This document shows, piece after piece, positions 45,045 through 55,690 of a stretch of DNA of 64,000 nucleotides. A program made the translations under genes and the position numbers. Every line of letters begins with the position of its first letter. Position 1 is the stretch's first letter. Origin of the DNA: Cepaea nemoralis (lineage: Eukaryota; Mollusca; Gastropoda; Stylommatophora; Helicidae); contig JACEFZ010028297.1 in the NCBI GenBank assembly GCA_014155875.1, positions 247,001-311,000 on the forward strand. The letters run 5' to 3'. The notes below the pieces were generated by a model. It made no database searches. It had not been told where the DNA came from and was given only the letters and a program-made list of their open reading frames with translations.

Positions 45045-45310
45045 ATCAGCATAGCTGAATGGATAGGAACACACGCTCTTAAACATCTGTATGATGATGC
45101 CGAGGTAAGGGGTTTAACCCTTACACTGGACAGCTGGTATAAAATGTTGACTTCTCGTCCTTGACATAGGGACGTAAATTACAAGTACCTCTGAAGTCGG
45201 AGTGGGACACTGGTAATAGGGAAAGCTAAGCCATACGCAAGATTCAGTCCAATGCTTCTAGAAAGCAATGTGTATGGACCATGCTTGAGTTGAAAGCCAG
45301 CGAGCGCAAA
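45045..45310 (+). repeat. SINE-B copy with (CA)n tail
   Basis: agcatagctgaatggatagg, cgctcttaaacatctgtatg, ggtttaacccttacactgga, gttgacttctcgtccttgac, gtatggaccatgcttgagtt. It is followed by (CA)n at 45311-45370. Confidence 0.87.
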
Positions 45311-45334
45311 CACACACACACACACACAGACACA

Positions 45335-45370
<36 letters not shown>
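45311..45370. repeat. (CA)n microsatellite
   Basis: Pure CA apart from two CAGA units. Confidence 0.95.
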
Positions 45371-45374
<4 letters not shown>

Positions 45375-45484
45375 ACATCTTTAACAACGATATTGACATG
45401 TTACCAGACAATGGCATGGTTACTATAATTTATATCACACTTTTAAGGTTTTCATTTAAAGCTTCGTCGTATAAACCTTAAAAT

Positions 45485-45580
45485 GTCCAAGTCCTTTGCA
45501 GGACGTTGTCATCAACCCCAGGTTAATTTACTTGGCAATGCTACGTTCAGCAGTTTGTCATTGCTTTCTGAACAAACCTC
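45485..45580 (-). repeat. SINE-A 3' part
   Basis: Minus strand: gttcagaaagcaatgacaaa, ctgctgaacgtagcattgcc, ggggttgatgacaacgtcct, gcaaaggacttgg. Confidence 0.7.
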
Positions 45581-45644
45581 TAGACTAAAATTTTAATTGC
45601 TCTGTTTTGATTGTTTTGATCAATCTCCTCCTGGCTTCCTGTAA

Positions 45645-46160
45645 GCAGTCCTCATTGTTGCTAATTTGATTGCGATGTTTCCATTTCTTCATGGTTGATT
45701 GTTATTTTTCACTGACATTTATTAAGAGACATTCAGACAATCATAGACATTCAGATTAATAAACCAACACAGAACTGGTTTCGTGAGCCTCTACACGCTG
45801 TAGGATTTACTGAGGAGGGGATCCGAGCACTTATGGACTGAATGGTTCGATGTGCAATGAGGATGATCTGTCAACTGACTGACTGACTGACTGATTGACT
45901 GACTGACTGACTGACTGACTGACTGACTGACTGACATTAAATTTGGGACATTATCCTGTTATTCATTGTTGTTGATTTTATTGCTGTTATTCAATTTCTT
46001 TTTGGCTGATTGTTATTTTTCAATGACATTACATTTTGGACATACTCTTTTTGTTCATTGTTATTAGTTTTATTGTGATGTTCTATTTCTTCGCGGTTGA
46101 TTATAATTTTCACTGACATTAAATTTGGTACATTATCTTGTTTGTTTTTAATGTTCATTA
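45645..46160. repeat. About 91-bp tandem repeat, interrupted by repeat H
   Basis: Units such as attcattgttgttgatttta, ttgctgttattcaatttctt, ttggctgattgttatttttc, aatgacatta begin at about 45648, 45934, 46026 and 46116. Repeat H lies inside the first unit boundary (about 45730-45933). Confidence 0.75.
45730..45933 (+). repeat. Dispersed repeat H with (ACTG)n tail
   Basis: ccaacacagaactggtttcg, cacgctgtaggatttactga, ggggatccgagcacttatgg, cgatgtgcaatgaggatgat, ctgtcaactg then (ACTG)n. A second copy is at 50655-50800. A 3' end with a tetranucleotide tail suggests a non-LTR element; no coding domain identified. Confidence 0.7.
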
Positions 46161-46261
46161 GGCAGTTTAGATCTTCACTGTGTCTTTTAAGAGACAGACT
46201 TAATTGTTCTACTCACTTTAACCACACGTAGATAATTGAATGCAGGATGCCTAGAGCACAT

Positions 46262-47235
46262 ATTGATTCATTCATTCATTCAGTAGCATGTCCTTTGCAG
46301 AACCTCGCTCCCATAACAACCTTCTGGAAAACTTCTCGATCACAAGCAAGATGTCCCGCGTCCGATACACCCATCTGGAGATGATCCGCCACATCCTGCA
46401 CCCATCTTCTCTTTGGCCTTCCTCTTCCTTTCTCTCCAGGCATATACCCCTCCATTATTGTTCTCTCCAAACTTCCATGACGTTTCAAGTGACCAAAATA
46501 TATCAATTTTCTTTGTTTTATCGTCTTTAATAGCCAACCTTCTTCAATATTCAGCTCTTGAAGTATGGATGCATTTGTTCTTTTCTTTACCCAAGATATT
46601 CTTAGAACCCGTCTATAACATTTATATTCAAAAGCATTTATGGGCTGTTCAGCTTTTTTAGTAAGTGTCCAGGTCTCACAGACGTATGTTGCAATGGGAA
46701 AGATGCATGCTCTTAAAAATCTAATTTTTGTAGTTCTATCTGTCCCACTCCATAATTTATTCAGTTGTTTTAGTCTTTGAAGAGCAATTGATAGTCGTCG
46801 TTTAATTTCTTTCATTGTGTCACCATTGTTGGTAATCAATGACCCAAAATATTCGAAATTTTCCACCACCTCCAATCTTTCCTCATTAACATATACTTCT
46901 TTCTCCATAGTAGTTTTATCTGTATGCATTATCGTTGTTTTTGCTATGTTAAGATATAAATTGTGATTTTCACTATTTCTTTGGGTTGAGGTTATTAAGT
47001 TTTCTATACCAGTCTGCGATGTGGACAGTAATACTGTATCATCAGCATATCGAATCTCTGGTATTTCATGACCACCGATATTTAGGGCATCATATAGCTC
47101 CCTGGTTATATCATCTCTGACATTTCTCATTATATTTTCGGCGTACATGTTAAACAAATAAGGAAACAGCACACAGTCCTGACATATTGATACCATTCGA
47201 AAATAACCAGTTACTTGCACATAGTCAGAGCCTTT
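46262..47235 (-). pseudogene. RTE-b LINE, RT fragment to C-terminus
   Basis: A 314-codon frame (47220-46276). It begins within RT at a worn motif B (ICQDCVLFPYLFNMYAE), keeps catalytic RYADDTVLLS, then NIAKTTIMHTDKTT, VVENFEYFGSLITNNG, TMKEIKRRLSIALQRLKQL, ETWTLTKKAEQPINAFEYK, FGHLKRHGSLERTIMEG, KGRGRPKRRWVQDVADHLQ and a stop after CKGHATE, with a (GAAT)n tail at 46262-46283. It is uninterrupted for its length, so a relatively young 5'-truncated insertion, but the endonuclease and most of RT are gone. Confidence 0.93.
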
Positions 47236-47456
47236 ACTCTAGTAACATGGCTGAATAACAGGATCTGACCTTTTCAACATTACATGAAGACTGGCATAGC
47301 GATCAATTATTAATTGTTTCTACTCATCCTGGACTTTACCGCTGAATAACCGATGTTCCGGCTCGTTCTGCTATCTCCTTCGCCCTGTATTTGCCTACAT
47401 GTTCTAACATAGGCGTTGCGAATTGGGGGTGCAAATAATACACAGTGAAATCCATT
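47236..47456. other. No recognisable feature
   Basis: No element recognised. Confidence 0.4.
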
Positions 47457-47700
47457 GTTTCTTCTCTTTCTTCCCTCTTCTTTCTTCCTTTTTCTTTCTT
47501 TCTTCTTCCTTCTTCTTCTATTGCTGCTGTCGCTTTTTATCCCCCACCGGAGCATAAACCATAAACAAATTCCGTCTTATTCTCCTTCTTTATATTTTCT
47601 TCTTCTTTCTTCCCTCTTCTTTCTTCCTTCTTCTTTAGCTGCTACTGCTATTTTAAATCCCCCATCAGAGCATAAGCCACAAACAAATCCACCCCAAGTC
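47457..47700. repeat. Two-copy 125-bp tandem repeat, CT-rich
   Basis: Both copies run tcttccctcttctttcttcc, then gctgct-gct-tttta-atccccca-cagagcataa, then ccataaacaaat/ccacaaacaaat. Confidence 0.85.
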
Positions 47701-48044
47701 TTCCTATAATTTCCCATCTCCTACCGCACCAACCATGTCCAACTTATAGTATAAAACACTGTATCTAGTTCTCCTCCCTGTTTGTTTTTAAGTCTCCCTG
47801 TACTTGTTTTGTCCTGTAGGTTCTAGAATAAAGACTTTCTAGTTAAAATATGGGTACGACTGCTTATAAAGGCCGCTGTGGAGATTCACTGCCCAGTAGC
47901 TGCAGGAGTTGCTGGTAGGGTATCTGCGTCTGTGGCTTGTGGGATAATGAAAGCAGTTTCACAATTCACCGACATACCGTTCAGCCACAGACGATTTCAG
48001 AGCAGATAGCTAAGCTTTGATTTTCGATGGTTTGATAGTTGGCT
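47701..48044. other. Unclassified; LTR-like features weak
   Basis: Contains tagaataaagactttctag, a possible polyadenylation signal, but no partner repeat was found in the window. Confidence 0.3.
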
Positions 48045-48150
48045 GTTCAGAAAGCAGTGGCAAACTACTGATTTCCCACTAAATCACAAACAGCCAATAC
48101 TTATTACAGCTTATCGCAACGTTCTGCAAACGGACATGCAAGTAACTTTT
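48045..48150 (+). repeat. SINE-A 3' half
   Basis: gctgttcagaaagcagtggc, aaactactgatttcccacta, aatcacaaacagccaatact, cgcaacgttctgcaaacgga, catgcaagtaac. Confidence 0.75.
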
Positions 48151-48317
48151 CATAAAGGCTTGAGGGGTGGACACAACCTTATCAAATGAATACCAGATCA
48201 ATGGCATAATGTTGTGTCTGGGGTGGAAAGCAGGTGTGAAAAGACACCGACCGTCAGTAAAGTCTAAATAAAATAAAGTTTTACACGCCTTACTGCGCAC
48301 TTTGGCATATAATGCTA

Positions 48318-48425
48318 GACTCAAATTTTGTTATAGACCAATCGTCAAACATCGGGTAATGTGGGCAGCATCGCACCGGCCGCCTTTACTTTCCCATAAT
48401 TTCCTGGTACCCAGTTTAAGCTGCA
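48318..48425 (-). repeat. SINE-D 3' part
   Basis: atagaccaatcgtcaaacat, gggtaatgtgggcagcatcg, caccggccgcctttactttc, ctggtacccag. Reverse of 38870-38960. Confidence 0.72.
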
Positions 48426-48607
48426 TCGACATGTTAACCCATTTCAATAAAATAAACATCTTTGAAGCATTAATCGACAAGCCAGCCAACGCTGGCGCAC
48501 ACAACTACACAAACTTATCCCGCACCGTGAACCACCTAAATTATAACCAAGCCACAGAGGCTAGTTGACATGTGGTGGAAAGTTTGTTTTTTTTTTCTTT
48601 CAAAAAT

Positions 48608-48699
48608 GGACCTCTACCTAGGCCGGACCAGCAGATTCGAATCTGCGACCGCTGAACCGGCAGGCGAACGCCTAGCTACAAGGCTACCACAGCTCCCGA
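48608..48699 (-). repeat. tRNA-like SINE head
   Basis: Minus strand: gggagctgtggtagccttgt, agctaggcgttcgcctgccg, and B box AGATTCGAATCTG. A-box and B-box spacing is tRNA-like, but pairing of the acceptor stem is poor. No body recognised beyond it. Confidence 0.55.
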
Positions 48700-48710
48700 A
48701 CCGGTCTTAC

Positions 48711-49185
48711 TACCTCAGTATGTCGTGGCACTGAAAAGATAACAACCTAACACTACTCACCCCAAAGGCAGTATTGAAAGAACAATGCATTTCAAATATA
48801 CGCTATTCTGCTGGTGCAAAACAAAACATGATGAATATTTCAACATTTACAAGCAGAGCCGGATATAACTATGGAGGACAACGAGAGCGCCGCAGAGCTC
48901 GGTTTTAAGCAACTCTGACAGCTACACTGGCAGCGCCGCCTCTGGGTCTAGCGACTATGAATGCGCACAGGGTCAGGTGAAGCATAGCGCCCTGCTGGGA
49001 ATATTCATACAAAAGCGTATCATGAAATGATAAATACCATTTGCATTAACTAGCAGGAAGAGCTGTCAGTCAGTGCCAGTAGGAATACATGCAGAAACGG
49101 TTGTTTTGTTTGTTCTAGATCTTGACTGTCTTTTGGAGATAGTTGGCAACGAATATAGGAGATAGGTGGGTGCTTCTGGTGTGTT
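48711..49185. other. No recognisable feature
   Basis: Unique-looking sequence between the SINE head and the 28-bp array. Confidence 0.4.
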
Positions 49186-50450
49186 GGGCTTTCTTGTGTG
49201 TTGGTTCTGGCGTGTCGCTTCTCTTGTGTGTTGGTCTGTGTGTCGCATATCATGTGTTGGTCCTGGTGTGCCTTCTCATGTGTTGGTCTTGGTGTGTCGC
49301 CTCTCATGTGTTGGTTCTGGTGTGTCGCCTCTCATGTGTTGGTTCTGGTGTGTCGCCTCTCATGTGTTGGTTCTGGTGTGTCGCCTCTCATATGTTGGTT
49401 CTGGCGTGTCGCTTCTCTTGTGTGTTGGTCTGTGTGTCGCATATCATGTGTTGGTCCTGGTGTGCCTTCTCATGTGTTGGTCTTGGTGTGTCGCCTCTCA
49501 TGTGTTGGTTCTGGTGTGTCGACTCTCATGTGTTGGTTCTGGTGTGTTGCCTCTCTTGTGTTGGTACTGGTGTGTCGCGTATCATGTGTTGGTCCTGGTG
49601 TGTCGCCTCTCATGTGTTGGTTCTGGTGTCACCTCTTGTGTTGGTTCTAGTGTGTCGCCTCTATTGTGTTGGTTCTGATGTGTCGCCTCTCATGTGTTGT
49701 TCTGGTGTGTCGGCTCTCATTTGTGTGTGTTGCTCTGGTGTTTCGCCTCTCATATGTTGTTCTGGTGTGTCGCATCTCTTGTTTTCGTTCTGGTATTTCG
49801 CCTCTCTTGTTTTGGTTCTGGTGTGTCGCCTCTCTTGTTTTAGTTCTGGTGTGTTGCCTATCTTGTGTTGGTTCTGGTGTGTCGCCTCTCTTGTGTTGTC
49901 TTGGTGTGTCACCTCTCATGTGTTGGTTCTGGTGTGTCACCTCTCATGTGTTGGTTCTGGTGTGTCACCTCTCATGTGTTGGTTCTGGTGTGTCACCTCT
50001 CATGTGTTGGTTCTGGTGTGTCACCTCTCATGTGTTGGTTCTGGTGTGTCACCTCTCGTGTGTTGGTCCTGGTGTGTCACCTCTCATGTGTTGGTTCTGG
50101 TGTGTCGGCTCTCATGTGTTGTTCTGGTGTGTCGCCTCTCTTGTGTTGTCTTGGTGTGTCGGCTCTCATGTGTTGGTTCTGGTGTGTCGGCTATCGTGTG
50201 TTGTTCTGGTGTGTCGCCTCTCATGTATTGGTCCTGGTGTGTTGCCTCTCTTGTGTTGGTACTGGTGTGTCGCCTCTCATGCGTTGGTTCTGGTGTGTCG
50301 GCTCTCATGTGTTGGTTCTGGTGTGTCGGCTCTCATGTGTTGTTCTGGTGTGACGCCTCTCATGTGTTGGTCCTGGTATGTCGCTACTCTTGTGTTGATT
50401 CTGGTGTGTCGTCTCTCTTGTGTTGGTTCTGTAAGTTGGTTCTTATTTCT
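49186..50450. repeat. 28-bp minisatellite, about 45 copies
   Basis: Unit gtgttggttctggtgtgtcg, cctctcat, with one-base deletions and cctctc/ggctctc and atg/ttg variants. At about 49200-49490 a larger block (including tggtctgtgtgtcgcatatc) is itself duplicated. Because 28 is not a multiple of three, each frame cycles through all three readings; all plus frames and one minus frame stay open, giving spurious Cys/Val/Leu-rich frames up to 473 codons. Confidence 0.94.
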
Positions 50451-50654
50451 CGGTTCTCATATTTCTGTTATGATCTGGTGCTCATGCCATCACGCATATT
50501 TCTACCAACATCTAATTATTTTTGTGGAAATTGCTGGCGGTATGTAAAACCACAAGGTGTTTGATTCTCGCGTGTCTGACCTCATATGTCGGCTTTGACA
50601 TGTCTGATTTGGCGCTAATGCAAATATGAATATTTTCTCCCTCCTGTTACTGGG

Positions 50655-50800
50655 TTGTATCGGTTGATAATGAAATACCCAACACAGAACTGGCGTCGTC
50701 AGTCGCTACACGCTACGGGATTTACTAAGAAGGGGATCCGAGCACTTATGGAAGAATGTTTCGATGTGCAATGAGGATGATCTGTCGACTAACTAACTAA
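50655..50800 (+). repeat. Dispersed repeat H with (AACT)n tail
   Basis: cccaacacagaactggcgtc, cacgctacgggatttactaa, ggggatccgagcacttatgg, cgatgtgcaatgaggatgat, ctgtcgactaactaac. Second copy of 45730-45933 with a different tetranucleotide tail. Confidence 0.72.
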
Positions 50801-50874
50801 CTAACTAATACCCGGAGGAAATATAACCAGCCAAGCCTAACCTCGCCCGACAGTATATAAGCTGCAAATCACTC

Positions 50875-51190
50875 TTTTACGCCCCTGGGATATAACTGAA
50901 CTGAGTTGAGTCAAGAACCAACATCACAGGACTCGGAACATTCCCATACGTGCACCGTCCTCATCTTCAACAGCCAGCGAAGAGTCCCAATACTAATGCC
51001 ACCAGCTGCAGTCTGATGATGTGTCCGTCTGGCCTTTCCCCTGTGTCCTGAGTGTCGACCAGATTCCCTGGCCGTGATGAGCTGTCTGTTCTTCTGCACT
51101 AGACACATGACCCCAAAGTGCCCTGATCACACCACTATTATCATGCACCAACATATCACTGAGCGATGCCGACTCAGCCAATCTGTATAG
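50875..51190 (-). pseudogene. I-like LINE, terminal C-terminus
   Basis: LADSASLSDMLVHDNSG and ARMGMFRVL-like sequence lead into aaccaacatcacaggactcgg-type 3' sequence shared with 18300-18370 (gttgagttaagctaagaact, caggacattctcatacg). It covers the part after RNase H. Frames shift. Confidence 0.6.
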
Positions 51191-51192
51191 TT

Positions 51193-51395
51193 ACAAAGTT
51201 AGTTGCACATCCTTTACTGGACTGTGCAGTCAATACCAGCATTTTTGCTGTGTACGTTCTATAGTTTGCCATTGCTTTCTGAACGACTGGCACCCATACC
51301 TTTTCGTTAAAAAAAACCTAACGCAATTGTGTTTTAAACGCGGGTATGCGGGATTACGAATTGAGTCCGTAACACCTTTGCCACGGAGCCGGCAA
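51193..51395 (-). repeat. SINE-A copy
   Basis: Minus strand: ccggctccgtggcaaaggtg, gcgtttaaaac B box, agaaagcaatggcaaactat, gactgcacagtccagtaaag, gatgtgcaactaac. The gatttggcagcagac block is deleted. Confidence 0.83.
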
Positions 51396-51424
51396 TCTGT
51401 ATAGTAAGTGAGTAAAATAAAGAA

Positions 51425-51810
51425 TTGTCATTATATCATTACCCCTACCCCGTTCAGTTCCAGAAGGGAAGTTATATTAGGGTCCATCGCCTAGCTCAGA
51501 ATAACTGATTAGATGCCAAGGGATGATTAATTGTCTTAAATGACTTTCAGTATCTGGCAAGGGCTCATTTACAGTAGTTTTCCTTATGCAACCCCCTTTA
51601 ACTTGATACATAATACATAATGTTTGCGGCCTTATTAACAACTTTTAAGTCATAACTGTGACACACCGTTACTTTTCATTTCCTGTCATCTATTTATATT
51701 TGGTCCAAAACCTACGTTTTGTTTTGCATGGAATCTGGTAATAATACTGTGACCGAGTCAGCCCCAATTCGGATATTAATTTGAAGGTGATTGTTGTCCA
51801 AAGAAGGTAA
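51425..51810 (+). repeat. Dispersed repeat F, longest copy
   Basis: cattacccctaccccgttca, gggaagttatattagggtcc, gattagatgccaagggatga, aacttttaagtcataactgt, tatttggtccaaaacctacg, actgtgaccgagtcagcccc, gattgttgtccaaagaaggt. It contains every block seen in the other three copies. No ORF, TIR or tRNA-like head recognised. Confidence 0.7.
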
Positions 51811-51829
51811 TGGCTTTTAATGACACAGG

Positions 51830-51963
51830 GTGTAGTTTTAATGACTATGAGATTGTTGAAAATATTGTCGTTCCAAGTTTTGTATTTACATTTTATGTTG
51901 CATTACTTCACAAAACTTGGAACCGCAATACTTTCAAAAATCTCACGGTCTCTAAAGATACAC
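51830..51963. repeat. Imperfect inverted repeat (foldback)
   Basis: Arms 51849-51882 (gagattgttgaaaatattgt...) and 51911-51944 match at 30 of 34 positions around a 28-nt loop. Weaker pairing extends outward to gtgta (51830) and tacac (51963). Confidence 0.7.
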
Positions 51964-52010
51964 AGTATAGTTAAGTAACGATAAAGGACTCTTTCACATG
52001 CCTTTTATAG

Positions 52011-52400
52011 ACCAATCAGCATTCAAGGGAGCCGCGGTTGCCTAGCGACTAGATGCTGGTCTGCATTACCAGTGGTATTGTGCTCCATCCGCATAAGGGC
52101 TGTTCCGAATTGTTAAAATTGGCATGGGCTCCCTGGTCGATGCAGACTAAAATGGGTACTATAATATGTATTGGGAAGTAAAGACGACCGGCTTGATACA
52201 GGCTATATCAATCACTGAATGCCCCGCGGTCTATAAAACATGGGTATGCCCAATGCCGCTTTGGCGCGTGGAAGAGACCCTTACTTCAACCAATCAGCAC
52301 TCAAGGAGGTCATGTGGTCAGTATCGAGGTCATTGCCTTCACTTCCCAAGACATTTTCTCGAATCCATGCTAGGCTTGGTTTACCTGGCAACTCAAGTTT
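52011..52400 (-). repeat. SINE-D 3' part, split by a SINE-D insertion
   Basis: Left stub ttttatagaccaatcagcat at 52004-52028 and right part accaatcagcactcaaggag, gtcatgtggtcagtatcgag, cttcacttcccaagacattt. Confidence 0.68.
52029..52288 (+). repeat. SINE-D copy inserted with 18-bp target duplication
   Basis: Head gagccgcggttgcctagcga through ttgggaagtaaagacgaccg, gcttgatacaggctatatca. The flanks accaatcagcattcaagg (52011-52028) and accaatcagcactcaagg (52289-52306) differ at one base. It lies inside an opposite-strand copy of its own family. Confidence 0.68.
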
Positions 52401-52640
52401 GTTAGTTGCATATCATTTACATGACGCCGCAGTTAACCCCAGCATTTTTGGGCGGTTTGTGATTTTTGGCAAGTTTACATTCAGTAGTTTGCCATTACTT
52501 TCTGACCGACCTGAACACGTACAGTTGGATGAAAACCAACTTAAGGCGGTCTGCTGCCAAATCGTTCGCAGCTGTGTTTCGACCGCGGTTTGCGCGATTA
52601 GTAATTGCGTCTGAAACACCTTCGCCACAGAACCAGGAAC
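52397..52640 (-). repeat. SINE-A copy (full length)
   Basis: Minus strand: ggttctgtggcgaaggtgtt, gcggtcgaaac B box, gaacgatttggcagcagacc, agaaagtaatggcaaactac, gttaactgcggcgtcatgta. Confidence 0.87.
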
Positions 52641-52985
52641 CCAGGCCATTTTAACATATGTCTTCGAATCAGTGACCGGCAGGCCAGCGTACAGATGTAA
52701 GCACAATAATATATGTTTTTTAAGATCGCATCTCATATATCTTTTTATATACTATTCTGAGACTTACTTAATGGCAACCTGGTATATGAGCGCACAGTCA
52801 GGCGATATATGCATAGGCGGACGCAATCCAGTGGGTTTTTTTTTTTTAAGATTCACTAAATGCTTAGGGAAATCAGAACAATACAATGCAGACACTTTCG
52901 TATACAGCATGCGCGTGAAACAGAGCGAAAGAGGAAGGAGGAAGTGAGAAAGAGAAACAATGATAGACAGAGGTAAACAGAGATA
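52641..52985. other. No recognisable feature
   Basis: Contains a T-run at 52838-52849; otherwise nothing recognised. Confidence 0.4.
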
Positions 52986-53070
52986 TGAGAGAGGGAGAGA
53001 GAGAGAGAGAGAGAGAGAGGCAAATACAGATTAGTTAGAGAAAGAGAGAAAAGCGAATAGAAGAGAGAGC

Positions 53071-53112
<42 letters not shown>

Positions 53113-53173
53113 GGGAGAGAGAAACACAGACAAACTAAGTCAGAGAGAGAAGAAGAGAAAAGAGAGCGAAGCG

Positions 53174-53239
<66 letters not shown>

Positions 53240-53245
53240 GTGAGT

Positions 53246-53315
<70 letters not shown>
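52986..53315. repeat. (GA)n microsatellites with G-run
   Basis: Three GA blocks, a run of 14 G at 53101-53115 and a (GAGT)4 insert near 53235. Confidence 0.95.
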
Positions 53316-53318
<3 letters not shown>

Positions 53319-53700
53319 CACAAAGAACGAAATAAGCAGTAGTTTCCATGCAAATTGACACCCCAAAAATGGCAGGGAGGGAGGACTGAAACCTCTTTTC
53401 TCCTGTTTTAGATGCAGTTTGAAGAACAAACATATCCTCTTACCGGAGATGAATGAGGGGCTGCCAGGACTTTGACATAATTAAGTTTGAGCTGACGGTC
53501 AGAGTTAAGAAACTGGACGCTGTAATTGGAAAGAAAATACGCTCAGAGAAAGAGATCTATTAGCAGAACCAGTGTGTGTACACTGAAGATAAAGCGAGAG
53601 ACCAAAACAAACGGCACAGATTAATAATGGGGGACATGCTGAAAGAGGACAATAGACGCAGTGACAGAGTGTTAGAGACCACGGCATCGAGGGTTAAAAA
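53316..53700. other. No recognisable feature
   Basis: Nothing recognised between the GA arrays. Confidence 0.4.
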
Positions 53701-53701
<1 letters not shown>

Positions 53702-53767
<66 letters not shown>

Positions 53768-54003
53768 GAGGTGAAAGAGAGAGAGAGAGGTTAGTGACAG
53801 GTAGAGAGATTACACACACACACACACACACACACATCTAGACAGAAAAGGTCAGATAGAGTGAGTTGATGGTTAGCTGACACAAATGAAAGAGGTAGAA
53901 TAGATCTTGAGTGAGTGAGTGAGTGAGTGAGTAGTGAGTGGGTGAGTGAGTGAGTGAGTGAGTGAGTGAGTGAGTGAGTGAGTGAGTGAGTGAGTGAGTG
54001 AGC
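53702..54003. repeat. (GA)n, (CA)n and (GAGT)n microsatellites
   Basis: GA at 53702-53790, CA at 53812-53835 and GAGT at 53910-54003. Confidence 0.95.
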
Positions 54004-55140
54004 CAGCCAGTGAGTAATAAATTAGTGAGCGAGGGTGCGAGCGAGTTAAAGAGTAAAAAGAGTGAAAGAATGAGATAATGTGAAAGTAAGTGGAAGAGAA
54101 AGTTTTGTGAGTGAGCTGGTGATAAAGTTTAAGTTAGTTAGCGAGGAGGAAGAGGGACAGCTCAAATGAACAAATGAGGGAGGTGCAAAAAGAGATCACA
54201 TAATTTGAAAACTAAAGTTTCTTGACAGGATAAAATAAATCAAACAACACGGAAAACATAAAAGGAGTGAGATAAAACAGGAATAACCGGAACAACAGAA
54301 AATGCTGGGCAAGTAAAGACGTCAAATGAACAACGCATTTCAGGAAGACAACATCAGACGAGCAGGAAGACAGCAAGCGATCAGTTTAAGACAGCAGTAG
54401 CAATCAGGAGGGTTTGACCTCGGAGACACGTTAACATGCCAACGTGCAATCTGATGAGTAGACGGCCAGGAAGAGACATGCTAGAAAGTCAACATTCTGG
54501 TGAGATGGTCGCCAAGCCTCTGAAAATAATCATCGATTACACAGCATAAATGCTGTGTGAGGGCTCCATTCCTCCCCCTTCCCTCTCCCCACACACACAT
54601 GTGACAGAAAACGGCTTCCCCCCCCCCCCCAAACAAAAACACACACACACACTCAAAACCATCGACTCGATATCTGTAACTAGATCTTGAAAATGCGTCA
54701 CAAACAGTTTTTCAAATATTTCCCTCAATCCTTCTTGTCCCTTTCTGTGTTTTGAATATGTCTTCTCTTTAACAGGTACATGGTGGCACGGGAACTAGTG
54801 CACAGTCTGACCACCATCAGAGATTCAAGTTCAATCCTAATTTCGGTTTTCTCTTCAACTTATCCGAGCATTCTAAGAGCAATATCAAGGAATGACCAAT
54901 TTTTCATACTGCATATCTTTTTCTCACAGATCTTATGCCGAAACGCCCCAAGTGCTCTCTCATCTACTCGAGTCCCTTCCTTGTGTACCCATATCACTAA
55001 TTTCTCTGTTGTTCGTGTTTTCTCAGTGGGTGTAGGTTGGCTGATGTGTGTGTGGGTGGGTGGGGAAATTTATGAGAGTGCGGGATATGTGTGTGGATAG
55101 GTGCGGGATGTGTGGGTTGGCGGGGGTATGTGTGTGTATG
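54004..55140. other. No recognisable feature
   Basis: C-run at 54619-54630; (GT)-rich edge near 55050. No element or gene recognised in 1.1 kb. Confidence 0.45.
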
Positions 55141-55185
55141 GTTTCTTCTTCTTCTTCTTCTTCTTCTTCTTCTTCTTCTTCTTCT

Positions 55186-55274
<89 letters not shown>

Positions 55275-55319
55275 TTCTTCTTCTTCTTCTTCTTCTTCTT
55301 CTTCTTCTTCTTCTTCTTG
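55141..55319. repeat. (TTC)n microsatellite
   Basis: About 180 bp of TTC with three CTC-type interruptions. Gives spurious poly-Ser, poly-Leu, poly-Phe and poly-Arg frames. Confidence 0.97.
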
Positions 55320-55529
55320 GTGTGAGGATATGTGTGTGGGTGGGGAAATGTGTGTGTGGGGAAATGTGTGTGGGTGGGGAATCAGTGGGTGGGTGGCGGC
55401 ATGTATGTTTGCCTGGGTCTGTGTGAGTGCGTGGAGGTATGTGTGGGTGGGTGGGGAAGGTTTGGTACGTGGGAGATGTGTTGGTGGCTGCGGGATGTGA
55501 GGGTGGATGGGGGATGTGTCTCACAACAT

Positions 55530-55690
55530 TGCAATATGCACTGTTTATGTTTACAACTTTCATTTGACAATGTTTTTTGTTTTTGTTTTCTCATGTGAAT
55601 GTAGCATGCGTAATATGCATTGTTTATGCTTACAAAATCATTTGACAATGTTTTTTCCCCCTATGTTAATGTAACATGCACATTTGATGA
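55530..55690 (+). repeat. Two-copy tandem repeat, about 80 bp
   Basis: gcaatatgcactgtttatgt, ttacaactttcatttgacaa, tgttttttgt and gtaatatgcattgtttatgc, ttacaaaatcatttgacaat, gttttttccc. The repeated block lies just upstream of the TTCG-tailed end. Confidence 0.75.

Noticed and set aside
47701..48044. Solo LTR
   Set aside because: Only a polyadenylation-like motif; no TG...CA ends, target duplication or second copy found.
49143..50564. 473-codon open frame, Cys/Val/Leu-rich, membrane-like
   Set aside because: It is read entirely out of the 28-bp minisatellite, with alternative frames equally open; no unique domain or gene context.
55048..55563. Poly-Ser, poly-Leu, poly-Phe and poly-Arg proteins
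   Set aside because: Artefacts of (TTC)n.
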